Origin: Cytophagales bacterium
GTDB lineage: Bacteria; Bacteroidota; Bacteroidia; Cytophagales; Bernardetiaceae
Direction of reading: 5' to 3'
Length of the DNA stretch: 64,000 bases
Assembly: GCA_013299045.1 (NCBI GenBank)
Contig: JAAFJX010000010.1
Location: 1-64,000 of the forward strand
Of this stretch, positions 1 through 8,731 are shown one piece after another (the first letter of the stretch is position 1; each line of letters begins with the position of its first letter). The position numbers and the translations under genes were made by a program. Under the pieces are notes generated by a model. The model saw only the letters and a list, made by a program, of their open reading frames with translations. It did not search any database and had not been told where the DNA came from.

Positions 1-295
1 GGCGGCGGGTTTAGTGCGTAGCACCGAAGCGAAGCGAAGCCCAAAGACGAACGACCGCGAAGCGGGAACGCCCAATAAATTGTAGAAAAACAATCATTAG
101 TCAAAAAGTTAGATGTAAGGAATTTGGCAAAAAGTTATTTGAAAACGCGAGAAAATGGCCTCTACAAGGGACAAAAGAGGGCAATTAGAACTTAAAAAAC
201 TCAAAAAGGGCTTTTTGACGACTCAAGAGAGGTTAATTTAAGAGCTTGCTTTCGTTCAAAAACCCCCGCAACTCTGCGGAAAGGACGGTTTTAAT
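1..295 (+). repeat. Left arm of a 295-bp inverted repeat
   Basis: Positions 1-295 align without gaps to the reverse complement of 48694-48988, with roughly ten mismatches by eye. The repeat has a GC-rich outer end built on GAAGCGAAGCGAAGC and a small CCGCA-ACTC-TGCGG hairpin near 267-280. It starts at the window edge, so its true left boundary is not visible. I find no open reading frame of note and no transposase in it. Confidence 0.9.
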
Positions 296-298
296 AAA

Positions 299-435
299 TG
301 ACTAGTAGATTTTAAAGATAAAAATATTGGTTAATTTGCTGATAATAAATAATTTATGTGCTTTTTAAGGAAAGACTAAATAGTCGTCGCTTAAAATACA
401 CCTTAGATATATTTTAAGGGACAACTATTTGGCCA
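299..435 (-). repeat. Dispersed intergenic repeat (TAGTCGTCCCTTAAAA family), copy 1
   Basis: Read on the minus strand this stretch resembles 48607-48692 and 29128-29215: a TAGTC..CCTTAAAA start, a central TATTATCAG.AAATTAA block and a TCTTTAAAAT end. It abuts the 295-bp inverted repeat exactly as the copy at 48.6 kb does, so the homology between the two loci is really about 400 bp, with a well conserved and a diverged part. Confidence 0.65.
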
Positions 436-526
436 AACGCTTAGTTTAGAGCCTATTTTGTTGAAAACCTCTGCCTGGAACCCATTTGATGTGGAAGCTT
501 TCATATTTTTTAGAGAGCACAACGTT

Positions 527-552
527 TTGATTCAAAGGAAGTCGTATCTTTG
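527..552 (+). promoter_or_regulatory. Bacteroidota-type promoter for the lipoprotein at 585
   Basis: A TATCTTTG box at 545-552 matches the TAnnTTTG -7 consensus, with a TTTTG at 525-529 upstream. The spacer is 15 bases, slightly short. The start codon lies 32 bases downstream. Confidence 0.5.
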
Positions 553-584
553 TGCCTATTGCCTACACGCCAACAGCCTGAACA

Positions 585-989
585 ATGCTTAGAACTTATC
601 TGAACATCTTTTTTTTATTCATTTTGGCCTTTGTGCTATGGAGCTGCCAAAAGAATCCGCTTGATGACATCGTGGATATCGTGTGGATGCACGCACACGA
701 AGACGACAAAGACGGCCTGAAAGCCTATAGACCAGAAACCTACAAATTCAAGCCGTCTCGGGGGCGTACAGGTTTCAAGTTGCTTCGTAATGATACCTTC
801 GTAGCCTACCAAATTGCGCCCAACGATACACGAATGGAAGTGAACGGCATTTGGCGAATAGCACCAGACGGCAAAGCTGTTATCATGGAGGCTGCCGGGG
901 GAGGACGTGGTGGCAACATTGCGCGCCGCGTGGAGTTTATTTCCTTGAAAGAAAATTTGCTGATGGTCAAAGAAATACAACTGAACTAG
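585..989 (+). CDS. Small lipoprotein of unknown function
   Basis: 134 aa. Residues 1-21 form a signal peptide ending in a plausible lipobox (LWSC, Cys21), so the product is probably a lipid-anchored envelope protein. The rest is a compact domain with alternating hydrophobic strands (FKLLRNDTFVAYQI, VNGIWRI, NLLMVKEIQL), the pattern of lipocalin-like proteins that report a 'no effect / additional mass' style beta sheet. I do not recognise a named family. It converges on rsmB with 78 bases between the stops and has its own promoter. It resembles the lipoprotein at 4680 in general plan, but I cannot show homology by eye. Confidence 0.8.
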   Translation: MLRTYLNIFFLFILAFVLWSCQKNPLDDIVDIVWMHAHEDDKDGLKAYRPETYKFKPSRGRTGFKLLRNDTFVAYQIAPNDTRMEVNGIWRIAPDGKAVIMEAAGGGRGGNIARRVEFISLKENLLMVKEIQLN

Positions 990-1067
990 GCGTATTCAAA
1001 ACTCAAAAAGCAAGACCAGTTCTACAGCTGACCTACATTTCTTAGATTTAACAGATAAATGCAACGC

Positions 1068-2318
1068 TTAGCTGGTCTTTTCCAACAAGGCCATATAAAA
1101 GCCATCACCACCTTGTGGACTGGTATAAATCGGTTCTTCTTTTAGCAAAGAAAATTGGGAGTTCTTCGCCAAAAACTGCTGGATTTGATGGCCATTTTCT
1201 GAACCTAAAATACTGCAAGTGGCATAAAGCAAATGCCCACCGCTGCGCAGCATTCGGGGGTAGCTACCCAAAATTTGTTGCTGAATTTGGGTTAGTTCCT
1301 GTAAGCGGGCCGAGGTCAAGCGCCACTTGGCATCTGGGTTGCGCCGCAAGACACCCATGCCAGTACAAGGAACATCTAAAAGCAACTTATCTGCGCTATT
1401 TTCAAGTCTTTTAATAGTTTTTGAACTTTCTATACCGCGGGCTTCTATATTGCTGGCACCAGCTCTGGCAGCTCGGCGTTTGAGTTCTATGAGGCGTTTT
1501 TCGTCTGCATCTAGTGCCAAAACCCTGCCACCATTTTGCATAAGGCTGGCCAAATGCAGGGCTTTGCCACCCGCACCTGCGCAGGCATCTATGAGGCGTT
1601 CGCCTGATTTGGGCGCAAGCAGAGCCGCTACGCGCTGCGAGGAAATATCTTGTACCTCAAAATGGCCGTTCAAAAAGGCTTCGGTGCGCATGATGTTGCG
1701 CCTTGTTAGAATGCGGAGCGCATCGGGATAGTCTGCGCCCAGACGTTCAGAAGGCAGTTCTAGCGCTTCAAAATAGCGTTCCAAACTTTCGGTGTCCGTT
1801 TTAAGACGATTGACTCTAACAAAGAAAGGCGCTTGTACGTCTTGTGCTTTCAATTCTTGTTCAAGCAAATCGTCTGAAAGTTCACTTTTTAGATGGGCAA
1901 AAAGCCAGTCAGGAATAGAATAACGCACTTCAAGTGGCATTTCAGCCAAGTTGTCGGTACTTGGTGGTATAAAATTAGCAGCACTGGCCGTTTCGCGGAA
2001 CTCACGAACATTGTGGCCTTCCCACTTGAGCAAAGTAGCCATAACAGCCCAAATTTCTTCCTCTTCAACGGAATTTTGTGTGTCTGAATACGGCAAACCA
2101 GCACAAAAACGCAACAAACGCCAATGCCGAACGCAACTATAAACGTGCTCGGCAATAAAAGCCCTGTCTTTAGTCCCTCGTCTCTTGTCGGCTTTCAGAA
2201 CGTACTCCAGAACACGGTCAGCTAACTGCCCTTCATTAAAAATATGGTCAAGGCACTGACCGATAGCAAGCAGATGCGAAAAATGCACTCTGGAACTATA
2301 CGCCGCAGGATTTATCAA
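1068..2318 (-). CDS. rsmB: RsmB/NOP-family RNA (cytosine-C5) methyltransferase
   Basis: 416 aa, length normal for the family. The N-terminal ~140 residues form a helical RNA-recognition region. The C-terminal Rossmann domain shows SAM motif I (DACAGAGGKALHLA, ~245), an acidic ribose-binding residue in ALDAD, the catalytic motif LLLDVPCTGMGVLRR with its PC cysteine, and the release cysteine in LLYATCSILGSEN. Both cysteines of the family mechanism are present. Family members methylate C967 of 16S rRNA or other cytosines, and the exact target here is inferred only. The start lies 36 bases after the gmd stop on the same strand, so the two are probably co-transcribed although functionally unrelated. 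Confidence 0.85.
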   Translation of the reverse strand: MINPAAYSSRVHFSHLLAIGQCLDHIFNEGQLADRVLEYVLKADKRRGTKDRAFIAEHVYSCVRHWRLLRFCAGLPYSDTQNSVEEEEIWAVMATLLKWEGHNVREFRETASAANFIPPSTDNLAEMPLEVRYSIPDWLFAHLKSELSDDLLEQELKAQDVQAPFFVRVNRLKTDTESLERYFEALELPSERLGADYPDALRILTRRNIMRTEAFLNGHFEVQDISSQRVAALLAPKSGERLIDACAGAGGKALHLASLMQNGGRVLALDADEKRLIELKRRAARAGASNIEARGIESSKTIKRLENSADKLLLDVPCTGMGVLRRNPDAKWRLTSARLQELTQIQQQILGSYPRMLRSGGHLLYATCSILGSENGHQIQQFLAKNSQFSLLKEEPIYTSPQGGDGFYMALLEKTS

Positions 2319-2354
2319 AATAAGTTTGGGTTAGTCTTTGAATATAAAATACGG

Positions 2355-3467
2355 TTATTCGTGATAATTAAAAATTTGATGGCCGCCTTGCTGCAAATAT
2401 TTGTCCTTTTTGAAGAGAGCAAGGTCAGAAGCCATCATGTCCTTGACCAAGTCTTGAACTGTATTTTTGGGCTGCCAGCCGAGTTTTTCGCGGGCTTTGC
2501 TCGGATTGCCAATCAAGAGTTCTACTTCGGTAGGGCGGAAATAGCGCTTGTCCACAGCCACCACCACGCGGCCTTTTTCTACCTGAAAATCAGGGTTTTG
2601 GCAGCTTTCAATTTTGCCTACTTCGTCTTCGCCCATGCCCTCAAAAGTAAGCGCAATGCCTACTTCTGCAAAGGCCATCTTGACGAAATCGCGCACACGG
2701 GTTTTTACGCCTGTGGCAATAACAAAGTCTTCAGGTAGGTCTTGTTGTAACATGAGCCACATTGCCTCCACATAGTCTTTGGCGTGCCCCCAATCGCGTT
2801 CGGCATCAAGGTTACCCAAAAAGAGTTTGTCTTGTAAGCCTAGTGCTATTCGTGAAACTGCCCTCGTAATTTTGCGCGTAACAAAAGTTTCGCCGCGTAT
2901 TGGGCTTTCGTGGTTAAACAAAATGCCATTAGCTGCAAACATTTTATAAGCCTCGCGGTAGTTTACCGTAATCCAAAAAGCATAGAGTTTGGCTACAGCA
3001 TAAGGTGAGCGCGGATAGAAAGGCGTGGTTTCGCTTTGTGGAATTTCTTGCACCAAGCCATATAGCTCGGAAGTAGAAGCCTGATAAATGCGTGTTTTTT
3101 CAATCATTTTGAGAACACGCAGGGCTTCCAGCAAACGCAAAGTACCGAGTGCGTCCACATTGGCAGCATATTCGGGCATTTCAAAACTCACCTTGACGTG
3201 GGACATAGCTCCCAGATTATAGATTTCGTCTGGTTCTATCTCAGAAATAAGGCGAATCAAATTGGTAGAGTCCGTCAGGTCGCCGAAGTGCAACTTAAAT
3301 CGGTAGTTAGCGCTGTGCGGGTCTTGATAGAGGTGGTCTATACGGTCCGTATTGAACAAAGAGCTTCTGCGCTTAATGCCATGCACCTCGTAGCCTTTAG
3401 AAAGCAGGAGTTCGGCCAAATAGGCCCCATCTTGACCTGTAATACCAGTTATCAGAGCTTTTTTCAT
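2355..3467 (-). CDS. gmd: GDP-mannose 4,6-dehydratase
   Basis: 370 aa from the ATG at 3467; a longer reading to 3524 adds 19 residues before MKKALITG and is unlikely. The enzyme converts GDP-mannose to GDP-4-keto-6-deoxymannose, the precursor of GDP-fucose, GDP-rhamnose and related sugars for surface glycans. Visible motifs are the NADP-binding [10 protein letters not shown] at the N-terminus, the catalytic STSELYG Ser/Thr region, the [10 protein letters not shown] Tyr-Lys pair and the [14 protein letters not shown] loop. The loop reads SPIRGE here instead of the usual SPRRGE. No fucose synthase (fcl) follows; rsmB does. A CAAATTTA box (TAAATTTG on the minus strand) at 3557-3564 could be its promoter. 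Confidence 0.93.
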   Translation of the reverse strand: MKKALITGITGQDGAYLAELLLSKGYEVHGIKRRSSLFNTDRIDHLYQDPHSANYRFKLHFGDLTDSTNLIRLISEIEPDEIYNLGAMSHVKVSFEMPEYAANVDALGTLRLLEALRVLKMIEKTRIYQASTSELYGLVQEIPQSETTPFYPRSPYAVAKLYAFWITVNYREAYKMFAANGILFNHESPIRGETFVTRKITRAVSRIALGLQDKLFLGNLDAERDWGHAKDYVEAMWLMLQQDLPEDFVIATGVKTRVRDFVKMAFAEVGIALTFEGMGEDEVGKIESCQNPDFQVEKGRVVVAVDKRYFRPTEVELLIGNPSKAREKLGWQPKNTVQDLVKDMMASDLALFKKDKYLQQGGHQIFNYHE

Positions 3468-3857
3468 GAAATAGTAGCGAGTCCAAAAAAAACACAACCA
3501 ATGCCTCAAAGCATGGCTGGTCATTTGTGTTACTTCAATTTTTTTAATTCAAGCTGCAAATTTAATAAAGAATTTTGTGTAACGGAAAGGTATTTTGTGA
3601 AGAAGGGTAATAAAAGCAGCAAGCACCATGATAGGGCTTGTTATGACTACTATCAAAGCGCTACTAACTAAACCTGAACCTTCGCGTTGATTATAAGCGA
3701 TTTTCATAGACTTTTGTAAGGTATCTAGTCGCCCCTGAAGAAGATACTAAGGCATTTATTGACAGTAAGTGTTTTAGATGTATTTAGGCAACCTTAGATT
3801 AAATATACAGAAAATATCCCCATAGATTGCAGACTGGTTAATATTGACAGCCTTACT
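3468..3857. other. Intergenic region with a fragment of the dispersed repeat
   Basis: No gene seen. At 3726-3770 the sequence TAGTCGCCCCTGAAG followed by a CATTTATTGACAGTAA block resembles the start of the dispersed intergenic repeat at 48607, at lower similarity. The right part is AT-rich and ends at the stop of the GIN-domain lipoprotein. Confidence 0.5.
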
Positions 3858-4580
3858 TTAGCGGCCTCCTTGCACTCGCCCCGAGCCTGTTACGCGTGAG
3901 CGCACAGTAGGCGTGCCGCGATAGAAAACATTGCCGCTACCTGCTACATTAGCTTCAAGTTGCTCTGAAACAGCAATTTCTATGTTTCCTGACCCTGCAA
4001 CTTCTGCCAACGCAACACGTGAAGCAAACTCATCAATCGCATAAATATTGCCAGAGCCGTTTACCTCAGCATTTATCTTATCTACTGTGCCTCTCAAACT
4101 GACGCTGCCAGAACCTGCTACCTTTATATTGGCGTTTTTAGCCTCTGTATAGGCACTGAGATTGCCCGAACCAGAAAGAGTTGCATCAAAAGTTTCGGTA
4201 GGTTTCATTTTTTGGATTGTTAAAATACCTGAACCTGAATTGCTTACAGATTTTATAGACCGCGCCCCTGCTGTAATTTTGGCTATGTAGTTGCCTTTAA
4301 AGCATTTGTTATTCTTTACTCGGATAATCAATTTACCCTCCACAACTTCCGTTACTAGGTAGTCAATGACATCGGAGGGTGCAGAAATAGTCAGAAAAGG
4401 GCTTTCTGAATAAACAATTTCAATTTCGGAAAAGCTATTGGCCTTAACGGCATCAAAAGCAGCAATAGGACGCTCTTGTGTGGTTTGCTCACCGTGAGGG
4501 CGTACACAAAGGCCGTTACAAGATGGGAAAGTAAAGACGGCAAAGACAATACAAATAAATAAAAATGCAGAACGCAACAT
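3858..4580 (-). CDS. GIN-domain (DUF2807) lipoprotein
   Basis: 240 aa. A signal peptide of about 20 residues ends in FPSC, a lipobox-like site, so it is probably anchored in the envelope. From residue ~35 the protein matches the 'head GIN' family: FDAVKANSFSEIEIVYSES, then a right-handed beta-helix with repeated SGSG turns (SNSGSG, LSGSGNL, VAGSGSV, VNGSGNI, VAGSGNI, VAGSGNV, VTGSGRV). These repeats give the regular rungs typical of DUF2807. The function of the family is unknown; a structural or adhesive role is a guess. It lies 99 bases downstream of another lipoprotein gene on the same strand. Confidence 0.85.
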   Translation of the reverse strand: MLRSAFLFICIVFAVFTFPSCNGLCVRPHGEQTTQERPIAAFDAVKANSFSEIEIVYSESPFLTISAPSDVIDYLVTEVVEGKLIIRVKNNKCFKGNYIAKITAGARSIKSVSNSGSGILTIQKMKPTETFDATLSGSGNLSAYTEAKNANIKVAGSGSVSLRGTVDKINAEVNGSGNIYAIDEFASRVALAEVAGSGNIEIAVSEQLEANVAGSGNVFYRGTPTVRSRVTGSGRVQGGR

Positions 4581-4679
4581 GGCTTGATGGTGTTTTGGTA
4601 AGTTTTGGAATGAAATTTTAAATTATACACCAAAGAACATCAACCAGACAAAAGGTTGCCTAAAAGCGCATCTAACGAA

Positions 4680-5162
4680 CTAAAATTTTTTATAAAACCA
4701 GCGCATAGTTTGGCCAGCAACTTTGCGTCTAAGAATCAGCTCGCTCTCATTCACCAGTTCTATATCAAAGTTGACAGATTCGGCCAGGGCTATCGTAACG
4801 CGTTTGTTGTCTTTACTGAGTTCCCACTGGCCTTTGTCGTCGTCCATGCCTCTAAAATTACCCTCAAAACGTCCGTCTGCCCTAAAGTAAGCATAACCCT
4901 TTTCTACAATTTTTTGGTTTTCGGAGTAATAACTTGCTTTGGCTTGTGGGTCTAGAGCATCTTCAAGGTCTGCATTTTCAAAACTTGTCATCTTCCAACG
5001 ACTCACAATGGGGCGGTTGGGGTCGCTATCTGGTGCGTTGGGTTCAGCGCTTGCTGCTGGCCCCATCATTTGGGGTCTGCTTTCTACCACTGTTTCTTTG
5101 TTTGTACCCCCACAAGCTGTTAGTAGCATCAAAAGACAAAAAAAATGGATAACGAATTTCAT
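4680..5162 (-). CDS. Lipoprotein of unknown function, lipocalin-like
   Basis: 160 aa from the ATG at 5162; an upstream ATG at 5210 would put 16 polar residues before the signal peptide and is less likely. The signal peptide MKFVIHFFCLLMLLTAC ends in a clear lipobox (LTAC). A low-complexity linker of about 35 residues rich in Pro, Asp and Asn follows. The remainder (SRWKMTSFENADLEDAL ... GQWELSKDNKRVTIAL ... ELVNESELILRRKV) looks like the lipocalin-type domain common in small Bacteroidota lipoproteins. No catalytic motif recognised. Confidence 0.75.
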   Translation of the reverse strand: MKFVIHFFCLLMLLTACGGTNKETVVESRPQMMGPAASAEPNAPDSDPNRPIVSRWKMTSFENADLEDALDPQAKASYYSENQKIVEKGYAYFRADGRFEGNFRGMDDDKGQWELSKDNKRVTIALAESVNFDIELVNESELILRRKVAGQTMRWFYKKF

Positions 5163-5590
5163 TTGAGTCATAAAAAGACGAAAGGAAAAGTAAGTTTGGT
5201 GCTGTTTCATACAAGTTATGTTAAAAGTTTGATGGCTTTTCAGTGGTTGATTGCCCCTTTCTAATAGTCAAAAAAATGACTATTGACTCATTGACAAACC
5301 CCGCCTTGCAAAGTTTAATATTTTCTTTTGTACTTGCAAGCCTCTGTCCAAAATCATGGAAAACGGCAAGTGGAAATTTTTACTATAAGGTATGGATAGA
5401 TGCTTTGTTTTGGGTGAACTAGGGCTTTGTCTTTCAATATACCTCACCTTTTTGACAAAAAAGCATAGTAGCCTTGTTTTTTTGAATAGAGCTACATAAA
5501 TTTGCAGCTACCAATAGTGCTCGGTGTTTTTTGTATTAGAATTTTTGTAGAACATTTGGGCTGTTGCATTCAAAAAAAGGGTTTTCTCGC
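5163..5590. other. Divergent intergenic region upstream of lpxD
   Basis: No gene seen. It contains a perfect 8-base inverted repeat AATAGTCA-N6-TGACTATT at 5263-5284 and the lpxD promoter at the right end. The palindrome has no T-run after it, so an operator or RNA hairpin is more likely than a terminator. Confidence 0.5.
5474..5504 (+). promoter_or_regulatory. Promoter of lpxD
   Basis: TTG at 5474-5476, a 20-base spacer and TAAATTTG at 5497-5504 match the Bacteroidota TTG-N17-23-TAnnTTTG pattern. Confidence 0.6.
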
Positions 5591-6631
5591 ATGGAATTTA
5601 GTGTTGGGCAAATAGCCGCCCTTTTGGGTGGTGAAGTGGTGGGTAATTCTACCCTTAAAATTAATACCGTGTCTAAAATTCAAGAGGGGGCAGTTGGTAG
5701 CATCAGTTTTATGGCTAATCCTAAGTATGAAAATTACTTGTACGATACACAAGCCTCTGCCGTGTTGGTCTCTAACACGTTCCAGCCTCAAAAGTCTTAT
5801 TCTACTACCCTTATTCTTGTTCCAGACCCTTATTTGGCCTTTACAAAACTCTTGGAGGAGTATCAAAAATTAATGCAAGGCGTAAAAGAAGGCATAGAAA
5901 CTCCCTCATTTCAGGATAGCAGCGCTACTTGGGGAGAGGGTGTTTACCTGGGTGCGTTTTCGTATCTGGGCAAAAATGTTGTTCTTGGCAATAATGTGAA
6001 GGTGTATCCGCACGTTTTTGTGGGTGATAATGTGCGCGTTGGCGATGACACGGTGCTTTTTTCTGGTGTAAAGCTCTATTCTAACACACAAGTAGGCAAG
6101 GCTTGCACCCTGCATTCAGGAGCTGTTATAGGTAGCGACGGTTTTGGTTTTGCACCACAGCCAGACGGCAGCTTTCGGGCCATTCCGCAGTTGGGCAATG
6201 TGGTGCTGCAAGATGCTGTGAGCATTGGTGCAAATACGACCATAGATTGCGCCACCATGGGCACTACCCTGATTGGGCAAGGCGTTAAGTTGGATAACCT
6301 CATTCAAATTGCGCACAACGTCAAAATTGGCAAAAACACCGTTATTGCCGCACAAACAGGTATTTCTGGTTCTTCAGAAATTGGTGAAAACTGTATGCTC
6401 GGCGGGCAGGTAGGCGTGGCGGGGCACATCAAAATTGGCAACCGCATTACAATTCTGGCACAGTCTGGTATTCCGAACGACCTCAAAGAAGAAGGCTCTT
6501 TTTGGCTAGGCTCGCCTGCTATACCAAGGCGTGAGGCTATACGTAACTATGTGGTTTCTAAAAATATTGTTCAAATGAACCAGCGTCTTGTAGAGCTTGA
6601 AAAAAGGATAAAAACATTTTCTGACTCATAA
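5591..6631 (+). CDS. lpxD: UDP-3-O-(3-hydroxyacyl)glucosamine N-acyltransferase
   Basis: 346 aa from the ATG at 5591 (MEFSVGQIAALLGG, the usual LpxD start); an upstream reading to 5564 is unlikely. The third step of lipid A synthesis: it adds an R-3-hydroxyacyl chain from acyl-ACP to the 2-amino group. The N-terminal uridine-binding domain (to ~100) includes GSISFMANPKY. A left-handed beta-helix of hexapeptide repeats (LGNNVKVYPHVFVGDNVRVG onward) follows, with the catalytic His region IQIAHNVKIGKNTVIAAQ and GQVGVAGHIKIG. A short C-terminal helix ends the protein. The lpxC/fabZ fusion starts 76 bases later, so the two form one lipid A cluster. Confidence 0.95.
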   Translation: MEFSVGQIAALLGGEVVGNSTLKINTVSKIQEGAVGSISFMANPKYENYLYDTQASAVLVSNTFQPQKSYSTTLILVPDPYLAFTKLLEEYQKLMQGVKEGIETPSFQDSSATWGEGVYLGAFSYLGKNVVLGNNVKVYPHVFVGDNVRVGDDTVLFSGVKLYSNTQVGKACTLHSGAVIGSDGFGFAPQPDGSFRAIPQLGNVVLQDAVSIGANTTIDCATMGTTLIGQGVKLDNLIQIAHNVKIGKNTVIAAQTGISGSSEIGENCMLGGQVGVAGHIKIGNRITILAQSGIPNDLKEEGSFWLGSPAIPRREAIRNYVVSKNIVQMNQRLVELEKRIKTFSDS

Positions 6632-6707
6632 AAATAAGCCCAAAGGCTTTAAAATTTTACTTTGTTATCAATAAAACAACTGTTTTTGAATAGAAATATT
6701 ATCTGAC

Positions 6708-8129
6708 ATGAAAGCTAAACAACATACCATCAAACAAGCCGTAACGGTATCCGGAGTGGGTTTGCATACCGGCGTTTTTGCCAACATGACCTTCCTGCCT
6801 GCAAAGCCCAACAGCGGCATCTGCTTTCAGCGTGTTGATTTGCCCGACCAACCTATTGTGGAAGTGGACGTGGACAATGTTGTTGATACATCACGCGGCA
6901 CTACCATAGCCAAAGGTGAAGCGCGTGTTAATACCGTAGAACATACGCTGGCTGCGCTTGTGGGCTTAGAGATTGACAATGCCATCATTCAAATTGACGG
7001 CCCCGAACCCCCTATTATGGACGGCAGTTCGCAAATGTTCGTAAAAGCGCTAACGGCTGCTGGCCTTGAAGACCAAAATGTTCCACGTAACTTTTTTGAT
7101 ATTACATCTGGTGTATTTTATTCGGACGCTTCCAACGGCATTGAACTGGCCGCTCTGCCTCTAAACGACTATCGTTTGACGGTTATGGTGGATTACAATT
7201 CTGCTGTACTTGGTAGCCAATATGCCACACTGAACGACCTAGAGCAGTTTGCTTCTGAAATATCTTCCTGCCGTACTTTCTGTTTTTTGCACGAGTTAGA
7301 AATGCTGCACAAAAATAACCTCATCAAGGGCGGCGACTTGAACAATGCCATCGTGATTGTGGACAGGGCCGTTAGCGAAGAGGAAATGGAACGCCTCGCC
7401 AAAATTTTTAATAAAGAAAAAATTGCCGTCAAGAAAGAGGGCATTCTCAATAACGTAGAATTGCGTTTTCCGAATGAACCTGCTCGCCATAAATTATTGG
7501 ACTTGATAGGCGACTTGGCGCTTGTAGGCCGCCCCATCAAAGGACAAATACTGGCCGCAAGACCAGGCCATGCTGCCAATGTGGCTTTTGCCAAAAAACT
7601 CAAAAAAGTGATGCTCAAAGCCAAGTCTGGCGCACCGCATTACGACCCTACCTTGCCACCATTAATGGATACGAACCAAATCGCAAATATTTTGCCTCAC
7701 CGTTACCCTTTCTTGTTGGTAGATAAAATATTGCATCTGGACGAAAACAACATCATTGGCCTCAAGAACGTAACGCTTAATGAGCCTTTCTTTATGGGGC
7801 ACTTCCCCAACAATCCTGTAATGCCAGGGGTGCTACAAGTAGAGGCTATGGCGCAAACAGGAGGTGTATTTTTGCTCAGCACAGTCAGCGACCCCGAAAA
7901 TTATTGGGTGTACTTTTTGGCGATTGAAGATTGTCGTTTCAAAAAAATGGTGCTGCCTGGCGACACCCTCCTCATACGTTGTGAACTGCAAGGTGGCGTA
8001 AAGCGCGGCATTGCCAAGATGAAAGGACAAGCTTTTGTGGGCGGAACTCTCGTCTGCGAGGCCACACTCACTGCAACCATGATGCGCAAAGATAGAATTG
8101 CAAAGCGCCCTGAGTCCGGACAGGCTTAA
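6708..8129 (+). CDS. lpxC/fabZ: Bifunctional LpxC deacetylase / FabZ dehydratase fusion
   Basis: 473 aa. Residues 1-~300 are LpxC, the zinc-dependent UDP-3-O-acyl-GlcNAc deacetylase that commits flux to lipid A: HTIKQAVTVSGVGLHTG, the zinc-ligand region VEHTLAAL, and FCFLHELEML. From ~325 the second half is FabZ, the 3-hydroxyacyl-ACP dehydratase: LPHRYPFLLVDKI with its catalytic His, then GHFPNNPVMPGVLQVEAMAQ with the catalytic acidic residue in the helix. The fusion is characteristic of Bacteroidota and some related phyla and couples lipid A with fatty-acid elongation. lpxA, often found next in Bacteroidota, is not here; an endonuclease V-like gene follows instead. Confidence 0.96.
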   Translation: MKAKQHTIKQAVTVSGVGLHTGVFANMTFLPAKPNSGICFQRVDLPDQPIVEVDVDNVVDTSRGTTIAKGEARVNTVEHTLAALVGLEIDNAIIQIDGPEPPIMDGSSQMFVKALTAAGLEDQNVPRNFFDITSGVFYSDASNGIELAALPLNDYRLTVMVDYNSAVLGSQYATLNDLEQFASEISSCRTFCFLHELEMLHKNNLIKGGDLNNAIVIVDRAVSEEEMERLAKIFNKEKIAVKKEGILNNVELRFPNEPARHKLLDLIGDLALVGRPIKGQILAARPGHAANVAFAKKLKKVMLKAKSGAPHYDPTLPPLMDTNQIANILPHRYPFLLVDKILHLDENNIIGLKNVTLNEPFFMGHFPNNPVMPGVLQVEAMAQTGGVFLLSTVSDPENYWVYFLAIEDCRFKKMVLPGDTLLIRCELQGGVKRGIAKMKGQAFVGGTLVCEATLTATMMRKDRIAKRPESGQA

Positions 8130-8144
8130 TGCAACACATTGCTC

Positions 8145-8198
8145 AAAAATAGGTTGCCTGTTAAGTTCATTAAAAGATAAAGTAAGTTGCCTATTTTT
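8145..8198 (+). terminator. Possible terminator after lpxC/fabZ
   Basis: AAAAATAGG at 8145-8153 pairs with CCTATTTTT at 8190-8198. The loop is long (about 36 bases), so the call is weak. Confidence 0.3.
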
Positions 8199-8218
8199 AG
8201 TTTTAAGTCTTTGTCAAT

Positions 8219-8731
8219 ATGATTCTTGCTTTTGATACCTATTATTTTGAGCAAAAAGCCAAAACAGTTTGTATTTCCTTTGAAAACTGGTCTTCAGCGA
8301 ATATTCTGGAAACATGGTCGGAAACACTCTATGAAGTAAGCAATTATGAGTCGGGTAACTTTTATAAACGAGAGTTGCCCTGCATCGTGAGCCTGTTCTC
8401 AAAAGTGCATTTCAGCAATATTGAAGCCATTGTGATAGATGGATTTGTGTTTCTGGACGACAACCGCAAACTGGGGCTAGGAGGGCATTTATTTGAACAC
8501 CTAAACAATAAAATTCCTATTATTGGAGTTGCTAAAACGAATTTTGCCGTCATTCACCACGATAAAAAAGCCTTGCTTAGAGGTCAGAGCATAAGGCCAC
8601 TTTACGTTACAGCCATTGGCATAAACCTTGACCAAGCAACAGAGCACATCCGAACCATGCACGGAAAAAACCGCCTCCCTACTTTGCTCAAGCAACTAGA
8701 CAGTTTGACAAAAAGCAGACTTTTACCTTAG
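8219..8731 (+). CDS. Endonuclease V-like protein, N-terminally shortened
   Basis: 170 aa; classical endonuclease V (Nfi) is about 220 aa and cuts DNA or RNA next to deoxyinosine/inosine. Family landmarks are visible: the first acidic residue in ILAFDTYYF (position ~6), the GLLAFRE-like YKRELPCIVSLF with its Glu (~59), the second catalytic Asp in AIVIDGFVFL (~79), LGLGGHLFEHL in place of the usual HPR..GLA.H, PIIGVAKTNF, and the C-terminal PLYVTAIGINLDQA. About 30 N-terminal residues of the usual protein and the HPR triplet are missing. The catalytic acids remain, so activity is possible but the specificity may differ. It sits behind the lipid A genes. Confidence 0.75.
   Translation: MILAFDTYYFEQKAKTVCISFENWSSANILETWSETLYEVSNYESGNFYKRELPCIVSLFSKVHFSNIEAIVIDGFVFLDDNRKLGLGGHLFEHLNNKIPIIGVAKTNFAVIHHDKKALLRGQSIRPLYVTAIGINLDQATEHIRTMHGKNRLPTLLKQLDSLTKSRLLP

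Larger units (their letters stand above)
1..584. other. Gene-free, repeat-rich region
   Basis: It holds the inverted-repeat arm (1-295), then about 135 bases that resemble the dispersed family at 29128 and 48607, including a local palindrome around 381-430 built from TAGTCGTCGCTTAAAA and its inverse. A promoter for the gene at 585 lies at the right end. No coding potential recognised. Confidence 0.7.

Noticed and set aside
2244-2738. 164-codon plus-strand frame overlapping the ends of rsmB and gmd
   Set aside because: It lies antisense to the conserved C-terminus of gmd and has no recognisable features.
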